The notes under the pieces are model-generated. The model had not been told where the DNA came from and searched no databases. It saw only the letters and a list, made by a program, of their open reading frames with translations. This document shows positions 1 through 9,006 of a DNA stretch of 64,000 nucleotides, in pieces (position 1 is the stretch's first letter; every line of letters begins with the position of its first letter). Both the position numbers and the translations under genes were made by a program. The stretch spans positions 134,130 through 198,129 of the forward strand of contig PABK01000061.1 in assembly GCA_002699145.1 (NCBI GenBank), written 5' to 3'. The stretch comes from Halioglobus sp. GTDB lineage: Bacteria > Pseudomonadota > Gammaproteobacteria > Pseudomonadales > Halieaceae.

Positions 1-58
1 TTGCTCCGCCTGGAATTCGAGTCACAGATGGTGGAGGGCCCGTATTTCCCCCTCAAGC
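1..58. other. Left edge, outside the IS21 element
   Basis: These 58 bases lie left of the IS21 terminal repeat. In plus frame 1 they read open from the window edge and continue into the IS to a stop at about 85, so they could be the 3' part of a truncated gene. I do not recognise the peptide. They do not match the copA-like sequence on the other side of the IS, and no target duplication links the two flanks. Confidence 0.3.
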
Positions 59-120
59 TGTTGATTTGCACCGAAAATTGACCCACTAACCCCCCAGATT
101 TGCATCGAATTTTGACCCAC
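59..120 (+). repeat. IS21 left terminal repeats (two copies)
   Basis: Two copies of a 23-bp unit lie at 63-85 and 97-119, each starting GATTTGCA and ending TTGACCCA. They are presumably the transposase binding sites. The inner copy differs by about two bases from the inverted copy at the right end. Confidence 0.8.
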
Positions 121-163
121 GTATAACCCCTCCCTGCACAAATAATGAGCAGGGGTAACAGGA

Positions 164-1690
164 GTGATAGACGTGGCACTAGTAAGTGTAATTCGACGCT
201 GGCATCTACGTGATGGCATGCCGATCCGGGAGATCGCACGCCGCACCGGACTGTCCAGAAACACGGTTCGCAAGTACCTTGCCAGCAAGGATCTCGAACC
301 GGCGTACCCCTCTCGCAAGTCTCCCAGCAAACTGGACAGCTACGAAGAAACCTTAACCAACTGGCTGTTCCGGGAATCCCGGCGACACCGTAAACAGCGA
401 CGTACCGTGAAGCGGCTCTACAAAGATCTGGTGGGCCTGGGCTACACCGGCTCTTATGATCGCGTAGCGGCATTTGCCCGCCAGTGGCGCCAGGCTCAGC
501 AGGACGCCAAGTTGCAGGCGGCGAAGCAGGCCTATGTGCCACTTCAGTTTGCCCCCGGAGAAGCCTTCCAGTTCGACTGGAGCGAAGATTGGGTAAAGAT
601 CAACGGCATCAGGACCAAGCTGCAAATCGCCCACTTCAAGCTGAGCTACAGCCGGGCCTACTTCATGCGGGCCTACCTGACCCAGTCCCACGAGATGTTG
701 TTCGATGCGCACTACCACGCGTTCATGGCCTTCGGCGGTATACCGGAGCGGGGCATCTACGACAACATGAAGACTGCCGTGGACAAGGTAGGCCGCGGCA
801 AACAACGCCAGGTCAACAAGCGCTTCCACGCCATGGTCGGCCACTACCTGTATGAGCCCGAGTTCTGTAATCCCGCTGCTGGCTGGGAGAAGGGTCAGGT
901 TGAAAAAGCGGTTCTGGATGCTCGCCACGGCCTCTGGTACGACACCCCGCCGTTCAAATCCCTGCAAGAGCTGAACATCTGGCTACAGGAACGCTGCCAG
1001 GTGTTGTGGCAGGAGACTGCCCATCCTCAGCTCAAGAACCGCTCCCTGGCCGAATGCCTGGAGGACGAGCAATCGAAGATGATGCAGGTGCCTGCCGCCT
1101 TCGACGGCTTTGTTGAGCACAGCAAACGGGTCTCCTCCACCTGCCTGATCACCTTCGAACATAATCGGTACAGTGTGCCTGCCAGCTTCGCCAACCGTGT
1201 GATCAGTCTGCGCGTCTATCCGGAGCGGCTGGTGATTGTTGCCGAGGCCCAGGTAGTCGCAGAACATGTCCGTGCGTTCAATCGGGACAAGAGCACGCCG
1301 GGGCAAACCATCTACAAGTGGCGCCACTACCTCTCGGTGGCGCAACGCAAACCAGGCGCCTTACGCAACGGTGCCCCGTTTATGGAACTGCCTGAGAGCT
1401 TCCGGCAATTACGTACACGGCTTCTGAAGCGCCCTGGTGGCGACCGGGAGATGGTCGACATCCTCGCCCTGGTATTACTCCACGACGAACAGCAGGTAGA
1501 GCGAGCCGTGGCTAAGGCCTTGGAAGCCGGCGAGCCCTCCAAACAGCACGTCTTGAATTGCCTCAGCCGACTAGAGGAACCCAGACGGCCCAAACGGCTT
1601 AAGGCACCGCCAGCGCTGAAGCTGGTCACTGAGCCCTTGGCCGACACCGCACGCTACGACAAACTCCGGAGGACACGCCATGAACCCTGA
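164..1690 (+). CDS. istA: IS21 transposase IstA
   Basis: This 508-residue DDE transposase catalyses cut-and-paste movement of the element. A helix-turn-helix lies near residues 18-40 ([19 protein letters not shown]). The catalytic triad is visible as D138 (FDWSED), D200 (IYDN) and E247 (GQVEKAV), with the spacing seen in IstA proteins. The GTG start at 164 has an AGGAG-like site just upstream, and GTG 173 is an alternative. The gene overlaps istB by 11 bases, the usual arrangement for translational coupling. The reading frame is intact, so the element may still be active. Confidence 0.93.
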   Translation: MIDVALVSVIRRWHLRDGMPIREIARRTGLSRNTVRKYLASKDLEPAYPSRKSPSKLDSYEETLTNWLFRESRRHRKQRRTVKRLYKDLVGLGYTGSYDRVAAFARQWRQAQQDAKLQAAKQAYVPLQFAPGEAFQFDWSEDWVKINGIRTKLQIAHFKLSYSRAYFMRAYLTQSHEMLFDAHYHAFMAFGGIPERGIYDNMKTAVDKVGRGKQRQVNKRFHAMVGHYLYEPEFCNPAAGWEKGQVEKAVLDARHGLWYDTPPFKSLQELNIWLQERCQVLWQETAHPQLKNRSLAECLEDEQSKMMQVPAAFDGFVEHSKRVSSTCLITFEHNRYSVPASFANRVISLRVYPERLVIVAEAQVVAEHVRAFNRDKSTPGQTIYKWRHYLSVAQRKPGALRNGAPFMELPESFRQLRTRLLKRPGGDREMVDILALVLLHDEQQVERAVAKALEAGEPSKQHVLNCLSRLEEPRRPKRLKAPPALKLVTEPLADTARYDKLRRTRHEP

Positions 1691-2459
1691 TGCCATGATC
1701 ACCACCCTGAAATCAATGAAGCTGCACGGCATGGCCGATGCTGTCGGCGAGCTCTCTACGCAGTCGTCGCCGGCCTACCAACAGGCAGTCCCGGTGCTGG
1801 AGATGCTGCTCAAGGCTGAAGCCTCAGAGCGGGATGTGCGCTCGATCAACTACCAGATGAAGGTAGCCAAGTTCCCGGCCTACCGGGATCTCACCGGCTT
1901 CGACTTTAGCCAGAGCCTGGTGGATGAGGCGTTGGTGAAATCGCTGCACCGGTGCCAGTTCCTGGAAGATGCCCAGAACGTTGTATTGGTGGGAGGCCCA
2001 GGCACTGGCAAAACCCATCTGGCGACTGCCATCGCTGTCCAGGCTATACAGCACCACCGTCAGCGCGTCAGGTTCCTATCCACCATCGAATTGGTCAACG
2101 CACTGGAGCAGGAGAAGCAGGCCGGACAGCAGGGCCGACTGGCCAACCGGTTGATCCACACCGACCTGGTGATCCTGGATGAACTGGGCTACTTGCCTAT
2201 CAGCCAGGTGGGTGGAGCTCTCTTGTTCCATCTGATCAGCAAGCTGTACGAGCGCACCAGCATCATCATTACCACCAACCTCAGCTTCGCGGAGTGGTCG
2301 ACGGTGTTTGTAGACGAGAAGATGACAACAGCGCTGCTGGATCGGTTGACCCATCACTGCCATATCCTCGAGACAGGCAATGACAGCTACCGACTAAAGC
2401 ACTCGACGATCAATCAGGAGGGAGGAAAAGGCAGCAAGAAACCTAAAACTACGCCATAA
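1680..2459 (+). CDS. istB: IS21 helper ATPase IstB
   Basis: This 259-residue AAA+ ATPase related to DnaC assists IstA in target selection and strand transfer. Walker A (GGPGTGKT) is at residues 105-112 and a Walker B-like LVILDELGY near 165. The N-terminal 70 residues match the usual IstB helical domain ([12 protein letters not shown]). The ATG at 1680 lies inside the end of istA. Length and motifs are normal for the family and no damage is visible. Confidence 0.93.
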   Translation: MNPDAMITTLKSMKLHGMADAVGELSTQSSPAYQQAVPVLEMLLKAEASERDVRSINYQMKVAKFPAYRDLTGFDFSQSLVDEALVKSLHRCQFLEDAQNVVLVGGPGTGKTHLATAIAVQAIQHHRQRVRFLSTIELVNALEQEKQAGQQGRLANRLIHTDLVILDELGYLPISQVGGALLFHLISKLYERTSIIITTNLSFAEWSTVFVDEKMTTALLDRLTHHCHILETGNDSYRLKHSTINQEGGKGSKKPKTTP

Positions 2460-2472
2460 TCTGGCGACCAGG

Positions 2473-2524
2473 GTGGGTCAATATTAGATGCAAATCCTGG
2501 GTCAGTTTTAAGTGCAAATCAACA
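2473..2524 (-). repeat. IS21 right terminal repeats (two copies)
   Basis: Two inverted copies of the GATTTGCA/TTGACCCA unit form the right end. The last bases, GTGCAAATCAACA, complement the left tip with two mismatches. Confidence 0.8.
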
Positions 2525-3210
2525 TGACCTTGAGGGTCAGGAACAATCTGGCCCACGATAGTTCGATACACTGGCACGGGATTATTCTGCCAACGGGTAT
2601 GGATGGCGTGCCGGGGCTCAGCTTTGCGGGGATCAAACCGGGTGAGTCTTTTGAATACCATTTCGATGTTAATCAGAGTGGCACCTACTGGTACCACAGC
2701 CACTCGGGTTTCCAGGAGCAGACCGGGATGTACGGTGTCATTGTGATTGCGCCGCGTGAACCGGACCCTGTCAGTTATGACCGGGATTACGTCATACTGC
2801 TGTCGGACTGGAGCGATGAGGAGCCGTCAAACGTCTACGCCAAGCTCAAGAAGATGGGAGATTACTACAATTTCCGAGAGCGCACGGCGGGTGATCTTTG
2901 GGACGAGATAAAGGCTAAGGGTGTTGCGCAGACATGGAAGGACAGGTCTATGTGGAATGAGATGCGCATGAGTGATCGCGATATCTCGGATGTCACAGCG
3001 TATACCTATACATATTTGATCAATGGGGTAACGCCCGAGGACGGTTGGGTAGGGCTATTCAAACGCAATGAAAAAGTTCGCCTGCGTTTTATCAACAGCG
3101 CCGCGATGAGGATTTTCGATGTCCGGATTCCCGGTCTGAGAATGACTGTGGTTGCATCAGACGGACAGAACATTGATCCGGTAACCGTGGATGAATTTCG
3201 TACGGCGAGA
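2525..3210 (+). pseudogene. Truncated copper oxidase CopA fragment
   Basis: The frame from 2512 to 3258 encodes the middle of a CopA-type multicopper oxidase: the first copper motif HWHG (IHWHGIILPTGMDGVPG), then HSHSGFQ and the SDWSDEEP block that also occurs in the intact CopA encoded at 5578-7440. The signal peptide and about 90 N-terminal residues are missing at the IS21 border. Similarity stops at about 3203 after VDEFR, so the second cupredoxin half, the Met-rich region and the C-terminal copper ligands are lost. The start at 2512 is created by the IS. This is a second, more divergent copA copy, disabled by IS insertion and a 3' deletion. Confidence 0.85.
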
Positions 3211-3237
3211 GCATTCAATCTGGCAGTGGACACTGTC

Positions 3238-3570
3238 TCATTGGCTGTGCCAGCCTGAAGCGATAATGGCCATCCCCAGTAACGCGACACTCGCTCCCAG
3301 CCAATCTGTTCTGGTCAAGTCGACCCCGTCTACCACCCTGAGCCAAACTAAGGCCGTGGCGACGTAAACACCGCCGTAGGCTGCGTAAACGCGACCTGCG
3401 GCGCTTGGGTGCAAGGAGAGCAGCCAGGCAAACAATGCCAAGCTGATAGCTGCGGGCAACAATACCCAGGCCGGTGCAGATTTTTTGAGCCACAGGTAAG
3501 GTAAATAACAACCAATAATCTCGGCGATGGCGGTGACGACAAACAAAACAAGCGTAGTTGGAATTTGCAT
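3238..3570 (-). CDS. YnfA/UPF0060 family membrane protein
   Basis: The 110-residue protein has four hydrophobic segments and matches the small YnfA family, distant relatives of SMR drug exporters. Family features visible are the first helix followed by [14 protein letters not shown], then the [24 protein letters not shown] block and a last helix ending in GW. I chose the ATG at 3570 (MQIPTT) because the upstream 17 codons are not family-like. Its 3' end overlaps the dead frame of the truncated copA, so a deletion endpoint lies close to its stop codon. The substrate of this family is unknown. Confidence 0.85.
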   Translation of the reverse strand: MQIPTTLVLFVVTAIAEIIGCYLPYLWLKKSAPAWVLLPAAISLALFAWLLSLHPSAAGRVYAAYGGVYVATALVWLRVVDGVDLTRTDWLGASVALLGMAIIASGWHSQ

Positions 3571-3789
3571 CAGGCACCCCTGCTGATTTGTCGCGAGAAA
3601 AAGACGTACCTCTTGAGTCATAATATATGAAGAGATTGATAATGGGTTTGATTTTTTTCATGAAAGTCTAATCTGACATTGTCGCGCATTTCTCAAATTG
3701 AATGTGTAACTTAGCCCGACATACAATATGTGAGCCAGGTACTGGGAATAGAGAAATTACGTGCTGGAGTATTGTCAGATCGGGAGTGT

Positions 3790-4371
3790 TCAATGATCGT
3801 CTTTGGGACCAGTTTTTCCACGAGCCGTCAATATCTGATACTCGTCTGCGGAAAGTTCTGGCAGGCGCTGCAAGAAAGCCACCATGTTCCATATACGCTC
3901 GTCGCTGTGCAATGGTCCCCAGGCAGGCATGCCCGAAGCCTTGATTCCGTGTTTAATAATCCAGAATTGTCGCTTGGTGGCCGCGTTGCTGTTTCCGGAG
4001 CCATTGGCATGCTCGTGCTCATGTTCATCACCAGGTAGTGCGAGATTGGGCGGTGCCGGATACAGCCCCAGAGTGAAATCGCTTTCGCTTCTTCCCGGCT
4101 TCAAATGGCACCCTGCGCACATGTCATTGTAATCGGCGCCACCCGCCAGCAACCGCTTCGAGACGTTAAGGTCATCAGGAATATCAATGTCATTGGCTGC
4201 GCGGGTGACGGAGCGTTCGCGCAATGTTTCCAACAACCAGTAAGTCAATCGGTTATGCGGCACATCTGCGCCCATCGGATAGAGGCCCGAATAGAGAAAC
4301 AGACCACCGCCCACCAACACAATGACAGCAGTAACGACCAGACTCTTGATATAGGCAGTAAGCGTCGGCAT
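3790..4371 (-). CDS. Membrane-anchored mono-haem cytochrome c
   Basis: The 193-residue protein has an N-terminal hydrophobic anchor (about residues 10-30) and a periplasmic domain with one haem c site, CAGCH. A His/Glu-rich stretch (DEHEHEHANG) follows, and the distal Met is probably in IKASGMPAWGP. An AGGAG site precedes the ATG, eight bases after the stop of the upstream Met/His gene, so it is the last gene of the copA-copB operon. Similar cytochromes accompany cop genes. It may take electrons from copper oxidation or serve haem-linked copper handling, but that role is inferred. Confidence 0.8.
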   Translation of the reverse strand: MPTLTAYIKSLVVTAVIVLVGGGLFLYSGLYPMGADVPHNRLTYWLLETLRERSVTRAANDIDIPDDLNVSKRLLAGGADYNDMCAGCHLKPGRSESDFTLGLYPAPPNLALPGDEHEHEHANGSGNSNAATKRQFWIIKHGIKASGMPAWGPLHSDERIWNMVAFLQRLPELSADEYQILTARGKTGPKDDH

Positions 4372-4379
4372 GAAAACTC

Positions 4380-4685
4380 CTAAGGTCGATCAGTGTTGGT
4401 GTTCTGAATGTTTTGTTCGCCTGAGTTTTCCTCTTTGGCTTCATGGTCAGCCAGCGCATCATCCTCTTTAGATTCGTTGTGATGCATGTCTTCCGCACAC
4501 TGTTTCATCATGGCTTGTTGCACCGGATCATTCATATCCATTTTACTGTGGTCCATATTTTTCATGGCGGCGCAGTTTGGATCTTCTGCGTCTTTCATGT
4601 GCTTCTTGGGGTCATGAGCCTGCGCAGAAAAAGCGATACCCAGAGCGGCGAATCCGATAATTTTGGCGAAATGTTGAATTTTCAT
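4380..4685 (-). CDS. Small periplasmic Met/His-rich protein
   Basis: This 101-residue protein has a clear signal peptide (cleavage expected after AQA near residue 23). The mature part is rich in Met, His, Asp and Glu (HDPKKHMKD, MDHSKMDMND, EDMHHNESKED). The Met/His clusters resemble copper-binding segments of CopA and CopB, and it sits between copB and the cytochrome c gene in the same direction. I do not recognise a named family. A periplasmic copper buffer or chaperone is the natural guess. It contains one Cys in the mature N-terminal part and another later. Confidence 0.65.
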   Translation of the reverse strand: MKIQHFAKIIGFAALGIAFSAQAHDPKKHMKDAEDPNCAAMKNMDHSKMDMNDPVQQAMMKQCAEDMHHNESKEDDALADHEAKEENSGEQNIQNTNTDRP

Positions 4686-4735
4686 AAGCGTGTTTCTCTT
4701 GAAAGAAAGTGATAATGAACAGAATGTGTTGATGA

Positions 4736-5581
4736 CTAGAACCAGAACCGCAATCCGGCAACAAACTGGGTGTCCGAGGTTTTGTTTCCAGCCTCGCGTC
4801 GGTAATCAGCTGTATCACCATAGGCACCAGCCCACTCCACCCCGATGTAGGGGGCAAATTGACGGGTGATTTCATAACGCAGGCGCAACCCTAAGGAAAT
4901 ATCCGAAAGACCTGACCCCAAACCATTGTCAGGATCATCCTTGCCGTACAGGTTCAACTCAGCGCGAGGCTGCAGGATCAGCCGTTGCGTCAGCAGCAGT
5001 TCGTACTCGGCTTCGGCCTTAATTGCAGTCCGACCGCCGTCAGCAACATAGGCGGCGACATCCAGCTCGAACCAATAGGGTGCGAGACCCTGTACTCCCA
5101 ATGCCAACCATTGCCTGTCCTTGCCCTCGTCGTATTGGTCGATCCGAACACCCAGTTGGGTATCGAAATAGGGGTTGAGTGCATTGCCCCATAGCAGGTC
5201 GGTGGAGCTTTCTTCCAGTGAGCCGTCTGCGATATCTCCCTCCGCCTTGATGACGAAACGGTTGTAGGTGGTGCCATACCAGCCCTGTAGATCGTAGACC
5301 GTGCTCTCGCTGCTTTCCTGGTATTCAAGGCGATCACCAAGCACCGCCCAGAAAATGTGCTCGTCCATTAGCTTCAACTGTCTGGGTCCCGGTTGGGCGT
5401 AGGGCCCTTCAGTCAGCGTATAGCCATCGGAATAGGCATTGGGATCACGGGCATCAGCGGGTGCGCTGCCACCTTGCATCTGCATATCCCCATGATCCAT
5501 TTGTGCCAGTACGGTATTCGTCTGCAGTGCGCCGACAGCAAAAACTAATGTTGTGAGGTATTTCATCGCATTACGTCTCAT
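4736..5581 (-). CDS. copB: Copper resistance outer membrane protein CopB
   Basis: The 281-residue protein is a CopB-type outer membrane beta-barrel. A signal peptide ends near TVLA, followed by a short Met/His copper-binding segment (QMDHGDMQMQGG), then alternating barrel strands ending in the terminal aromatic residue (LRFWF). The ATG at 5581 overlaps the copA stop codon as ATGA, so the two are translationally coupled. An internal ATG at 5566 is an alternative. CopB acts with CopA in periplasmic copper sequestration. The longer open frame to 5758 lies inside copA and is not used. Confidence 0.9.
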   Translation of the reverse strand: MRRNAMKYLTTLVFAVGALQTNTVLAQMDHGDMQMQGGSAPADARDPNAYSDGYTLTEGPYAQPGPRQLKLMDEHIFWAVLGDRLEYQESSESTVYDLQGWYGTTYNRFVIKAEGDIADGSLEESSTDLLWGNALNPYFDTQLGVRIDQYDEGKDRQWLALGVQGLAPYWFELDVAAYVADGGRTAIKAEAEYELLLTQRLILQPRAELNLYGKDDPDNGLGSGLSDISLGLRLRYEITRQFAPYIGVEWAGAYGDTADYRREAGNKTSDTQFVAGLRFWF

Positions 5582-7440
5582 GACACGACCACCTCGCGGA
5601 ACATACCTGCATCCATATGAAACAACAGGTGACAATGCCAGGCCCAGCGCCCCACATCGTGGGGTGTGGTCAGGAAACTGATGCGCTGCGCCGGCTGTAC
5701 GGGAATGGTATGGCGGCGTACCCGCAGTTCGCCCTGATCGGTTTCCAGTTCGCTCCACATGCCGTGCAAGTGCATGGGGTGAGTCATCATGGTGTCGTTC
5801 TGCAGAATGATTCTGACCCGCTCGTTGTGGCGCAGGGACACCGGGGTGCTTTTGCCAAACTCCAGTCCATCGAAGGACCAGGAGTAGCGTTCCATATTAC
5901 CGGTCAGGTGCAGCTCGAGTTCGGTCGCGGGTGCACGATGGTCATCCAGCACGCCATCGATGGATTTCAGATCCGCCAGCGTCAGCACGCGGTGGCCCGG
6001 TGGGCGTAGCCCACGCTGGCTTAAGTTGCGCAAGCCAATGCCCGGGTCGTCGAGATTGGTGCGTGGCATATCCACCCGCATGTCCACCGACGGGCCGTAT
6101 TCGCTCCGAGCGTGGCGTACCGAGGAGGAGGGTTTGGCAAGCGAGTTCGTGGCACCTTGTTGCATGCCGTGCATACTGTGGTCCATGGCCATGCCGCCAT
6201 GCGTTTGGGGCTGATCCATCTTGCTGTGGTCCATGGCACCCATATTCATAGAACCCTGATTCATTCCACCATGATTCATGCCGCCTTCGTTCATAGCTCC
6301 CATCATGTCTTCCATGGTGAGCCATTCCGCGGGATCAAGCGCCGGTACCGGTGCTGACACGTCTGGTCGCACTGCCAGCGTGCCGCGAGCGTAACCGGTG
6401 CGTTCCATACTCTGTGCGAAGATGGTATACGCATCGTCACTGGGTTCGACCAGCACATCGTAGGTTTCACCCGGTCCGAATCGAAACTCGTCTATCGATA
6501 CCGGTTCCACATCCTGTCCGTCAGCCTGAACGACGGTGAGCTTCAAGCCGGGAATACGGACATCATAAAAACTGTTGCCGGTGGCGTTGATAAAGCGCAG
6601 TCGTACACGCTCACCTGGATTAAAAATACCTGTCCAATTACCTGCCGGCGTGGTGCCGTTCATCAAGTAGGTGAGAGTCGCCGCCGATAGATCCGCCAGA
6701 TCGGTTGGATTCATACGCATTTGATTCCACATCTGGCGTTTTTCCACCGCGGCTTTTAAACCGATAGTGGAGACGTCACGGGTGAAGTCGAACAAGGTGG
6801 GCTGATTGAAGTTGTATACATCGCCCTGCACCTTCAGCTTGCTGAACGCGTGCATCGGTTCTTCGTCGGTCCAGTCAGAGAGCTGTACCACGTAGTCCCG
6901 CTCGGCACGTTGCCTGTCACCTGCGCGTGGCTCGATAATCAGGGCACCGTACATTCCGGTCATTTCCTGAAAGCCGGAGTGGCTGTGATACCAGTAGGTA
7001 CCGCTCTGCCGCAGGGTAAACTGATAAACAAAGGTTTCGCCCGGTGCGATCCCCTTGAAGCTGATACCTGGCACCCCGTCCATCTGATAGGGCAGAAGGA
7101 TGCCGTGCCAGTGAATAGAAGTGGCTACCGGCAAGCGGTTAGTGACCCGAATGGTTACCGCATCGCCCTCCCGCAACCGAAGCGTAGGAGCCGGAATGGA
7201 GCCATTGATGGTGGTAGCCATACGGGTGACACCGGTGAAATTGACCGGGGTTTCGGCGATCACCAGATCGATTTCACGGCCGCTGAGGACCGGTGCCGAC
7301 CCCAGTGCTGTCGCGGCGTTTGCGTCGGCACGTAAGAAGGCCGGCGCGGTCGCCAGCACACCACCGGCCGCAAGGCCCTGCACAAAGCGGCGGCGACTGA
7401 ACTGCACGGGCTGTCTGGGTGGGGGAAGCCATCGGGTCAT
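5578..7440 (-). CDS. copA: Copper resistance multicopper oxidase CopA
   Basis: The 620-residue periplasmic oxidase starts with a Tat signal peptide (SRRRFVQG, twin arginines at 16-18). Copper ligand motifs are HWHG near residue 110, HSHSGFQ near 152, HPMHLHGMW near 555 and HCHLLFHMDAGM near 600. A Met-rich insert near residues 375-420, with repeats such as MNHGGMNQGSMNMG, is typical of CopA and binds further Cu(I). It is expected to oxidise Cu(I) to Cu(II) and sequester copper. It is the first gene of a minus-strand operon with copB, the Met/His protein and cytochrome c, transcribed from the region holding the box at 7531-7546. Confidence 0.95.
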   Translation of the reverse strand: MTRWLPPPRQPVQFSRRRFVQGLAAGGVLATAPAFLRADANAATALGSAPVLSGREIDLVIAETPVNFTGVTRMATTINGSIPAPTLRLREGDAVTIRVTNRLPVATSIHWHGILLPYQMDGVPGISFKGIAPGETFVYQFTLRQSGTYWYHSHSGFQEMTGMYGALIIEPRAGDRQRAERDYVVQLSDWTDEEPMHAFSKLKVQGDVYNFNQPTLFDFTRDVSTIGLKAAVEKRQMWNQMRMNPTDLADLSAATLTYLMNGTTPAGNWTGIFNPGERVRLRFINATGNSFYDVRIPGLKLTVVQADGQDVEPVSIDEFRFGPGETYDVLVEPSDDAYTIFAQSMERTGYARGTLAVRPDVSAPVPALDPAEWLTMEDMMGAMNEGGMNHGGMNQGSMNMGAMDHSKMDQPQTHGGMAMDHSMHGMQQGATNSLAKPSSSVRHARSEYGPSVDMRVDMPRTNLDDPGIGLRNLSQRGLRPPGHRVLTLADLKSIDGVLDDHRAPATELELHLTGNMERYSWSFDGLEFGKSTPVSLRHNERVRIILQNDTMMTHPMHLHGMWSELETDQGELRVRRHTIPVQPAQRISFLTTPHDVGRWAWHCHLLFHMDAGMFREVVVS

Positions 7441-7508
7441 GGGTAATCCTTATTGGGAGTGGGTGCTGGGAATTCCATGTTGTGATTCTGCAGGGTAGCC
7501 AGTCGGGC

Positions 7509-7556
7509 CTGTCACCCGCATGACGCATAGATTACGGTACTGTAATCTATGCGTCA
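7509..7556. promoter_or_regulatory. Divergent cop promoter with CopR-like box
   Basis: The 178-bp gap between copA and the permease gene holds a perfect 15-bp inverted repeat, TGACGCATAGATTAC (7521-7535) and its complement (7542-7556), separated by six bases. Its core ATTACGGTACTGTAAT (7531-7546) matches the box found at four other places in the island. On the copA side it is followed by GTCATGCGGGTGACAG (7509-7524, minus strand), identical over 16 bases to the sequence beside the copK box. I infer an operator for the local CopR acting on both divergent operons. Confidence 0.75.
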
Positions 7557-7618
7557 CCTTTCTGTGAGGTGGGCAGGTATAGACTGGTCGAATACCATTA
7601 TGCGACATTTAGGAACAT

Positions 7619-8950
7619 ATGGAGAACAAGCAAGGGAGAGCATCGCAATATGCTGAAGACAGCCTGACTCTAGTCGGTGCCGTTGCCCTTGGTACTGGCG
7701 TAATGATTGGCGCTGGAATATTTGCACTTACGGGGCAGATGGCCGAAATGACGGGTGCGTTGTTTCCATTTGCATTCATCTCTGCCGCCGTTGTTGTTTC
7801 ATTCAGCGCCTATTCCTATGTGAAGATGTCCAATGCGTATCCTTCCGCTGGTGGGATCGCAATGTTCCTTAAGAAGGCCTATGGCACAACCTTGCCAACT
7901 GCATTTTTTTCATTGTTGATGTATTTTTCGATGGTGATTGCGCAGAGTTTTCTGGCGCGAACTTTTGGGTCTTATACGCTGCAATTGTTTGATATCAGCG
8001 ATACCCGCATCCTGGTCCCCGGCCTCGGCATTGCGTTACTTATTTTTGCCTTTGTTGTAAATCTGTCTGCCAATAAGCTCATTGAAGGGCTGGCATCACT
8101 GCTGGGGATGGTCAAGATTGGTGGAATCATCGTCTTTGGTCTAGTGGGCATTGCCGTTGCCGACAAGACAGAAGTCATGTCATCCAGTAACCATCTTGAG
8201 GGTGGCTTGCTAGGGTTTCTAGGTGCAACTGCTCTGGGTATTCTTGCTTTCAAAGGCTTCACAACGATTACAAATAGTGGATCAGAGCTGAAGAACCCAC
8301 ACCGCAATGTGGGTCGCTCCATAGTCATTTCCATTTTGCTATGCATCTTCATTTATGGCCTTGTCGGCTTCGCTGTTTCCAGCAATTTGTCGCTTGAGGA
8401 GATAATCAAGACTCGCGATTATTCGCTGGCCGCCGCCGCTCGACCTGCAATGGGCGATTATGGGCTCTGGTTCACCGTGATTTTGGCGATGGTCGCCACC
8501 GCTGGCGGCATTATTGCCAGCGTCTTTGCCGTTTCTCGCATGCTGGCCATGTTGACGGAAATGAATCTGGTACCACACAGCCACTTTGGCATGCCCGGAA
8601 GCATTCAAAAACATACGCTAGTGTATACGATAGTTTTGGGTCTGTTACTTACAGCATTTTTTGACCTATCCCGAATTGCTGCTCTGGGGGTCATCTTTTA
8701 TTTGGTGATGGATATTGCCATTCACTGGGGTGTGCTACGACATCTCCACAGCGAATTGGGCGCAAGGCGTGATATTGTCGTGATCGCAACAGTGCTGGAC
8801 CTTGCCATACTGACAGGCTTTGTGCTGGTCAAGATTGTCAGCGATCCGCTCGTTATCGGCGTGGCATGTATCGCGATGGCGGCTATTCTGATTGCCGAAG
8901 TGATATTCCTTCACCGTAACCCCATTACCTCTGAACAGCACGACCACTAA
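7619..8950 (+). CDS. APC-superfamily amino acid permease
   Basis: The 443-residue protein has about twelve hydrophobic segments. It carries the APC signature in the first helix (GVMIGAGIFALTGQMAEMTG), the conserved PSAGG in the loop after helix 2 (AYPSAGGIAMFLKKAYG) and a helix-6-like block (LGFLGATALGILAFKGFTTITNSGSELKNPHRN). It would be a proton-coupled amino acid or amine importer in the inner membrane. It is the first gene after the CopR-like box, on the plus strand, with 56 bases to the next gene. Why a permease heads a copper operon is unclear; uptake of a copper-binding amino acid is one possibility, unproven. Confidence 0.85.
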   Translation: MENKQGRASQYAEDSLTLVGAVALGTGVMIGAGIFALTGQMAEMTGALFPFAFISAAVVVSFSAYSYVKMSNAYPSAGGIAMFLKKAYGTTLPTAFFSLLMYFSMVIAQSFLARTFGSYTLQLFDISDTRILVPGLGIALLIFAFVVNLSANKLIEGLASLLGMVKIGGIIVFGLVGIAVADKTEVMSSSNHLEGGLLGFLGATALGILAFKGFTTITNSGSELKNPHRNVGRSIVISILLCIFIYGLVGFAVSSNLSLEEIIKTRDYSLAAAARPAMGDYGLWFTVILAMVATAGGIIASVFAVSRMLAMLTEMNLVPHSHFGMPGSIQKHTLVYTIVLGLLLTAFFDLSRIAALGVIFYLVMDIAIHWGVLRHLHSELGARRDIVVIATVLDLAILTGFVLVKIVSDPLVIGVACIAMAAILIAEVIFLHRNPITSEQHDH

Positions 8951-9006
8951 CAACCGTTTCTATCGAGTCGGGTGCTCGAGTGACGGCATGATCATGGAGA
9001 GGAAGG

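Larger units (their letters stand above)
59..2524 (+). mobile_element. IS21-family insertion sequence, complete (2466 bp)
   Basis: The element carries the istA and istB pair between matching terminal inverted repeats. The left end starts TGTTGATTTGCAC and the right end finishes with the near-complement GTGCAAATCAACA. Each end holds two copies of a GATTTGCA-plus-TTGACCCA unit, as expected for the multiple terminal repeats of IS21. The outermost TG...CA dinucleotides also fit the family. The flanks (ctcaagc on the left, tgacctt on the right) show no target duplication, so the insertion was probably followed by deletion or recombination. The right end abuts a truncated copA. Confidence 0.9.

Noticed and set aside
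5578-5758. Upstream extension of copB in the open frame
   Set aside because: This part lies within copA; the signal peptide starts at the ATG overlapping the copA stop.
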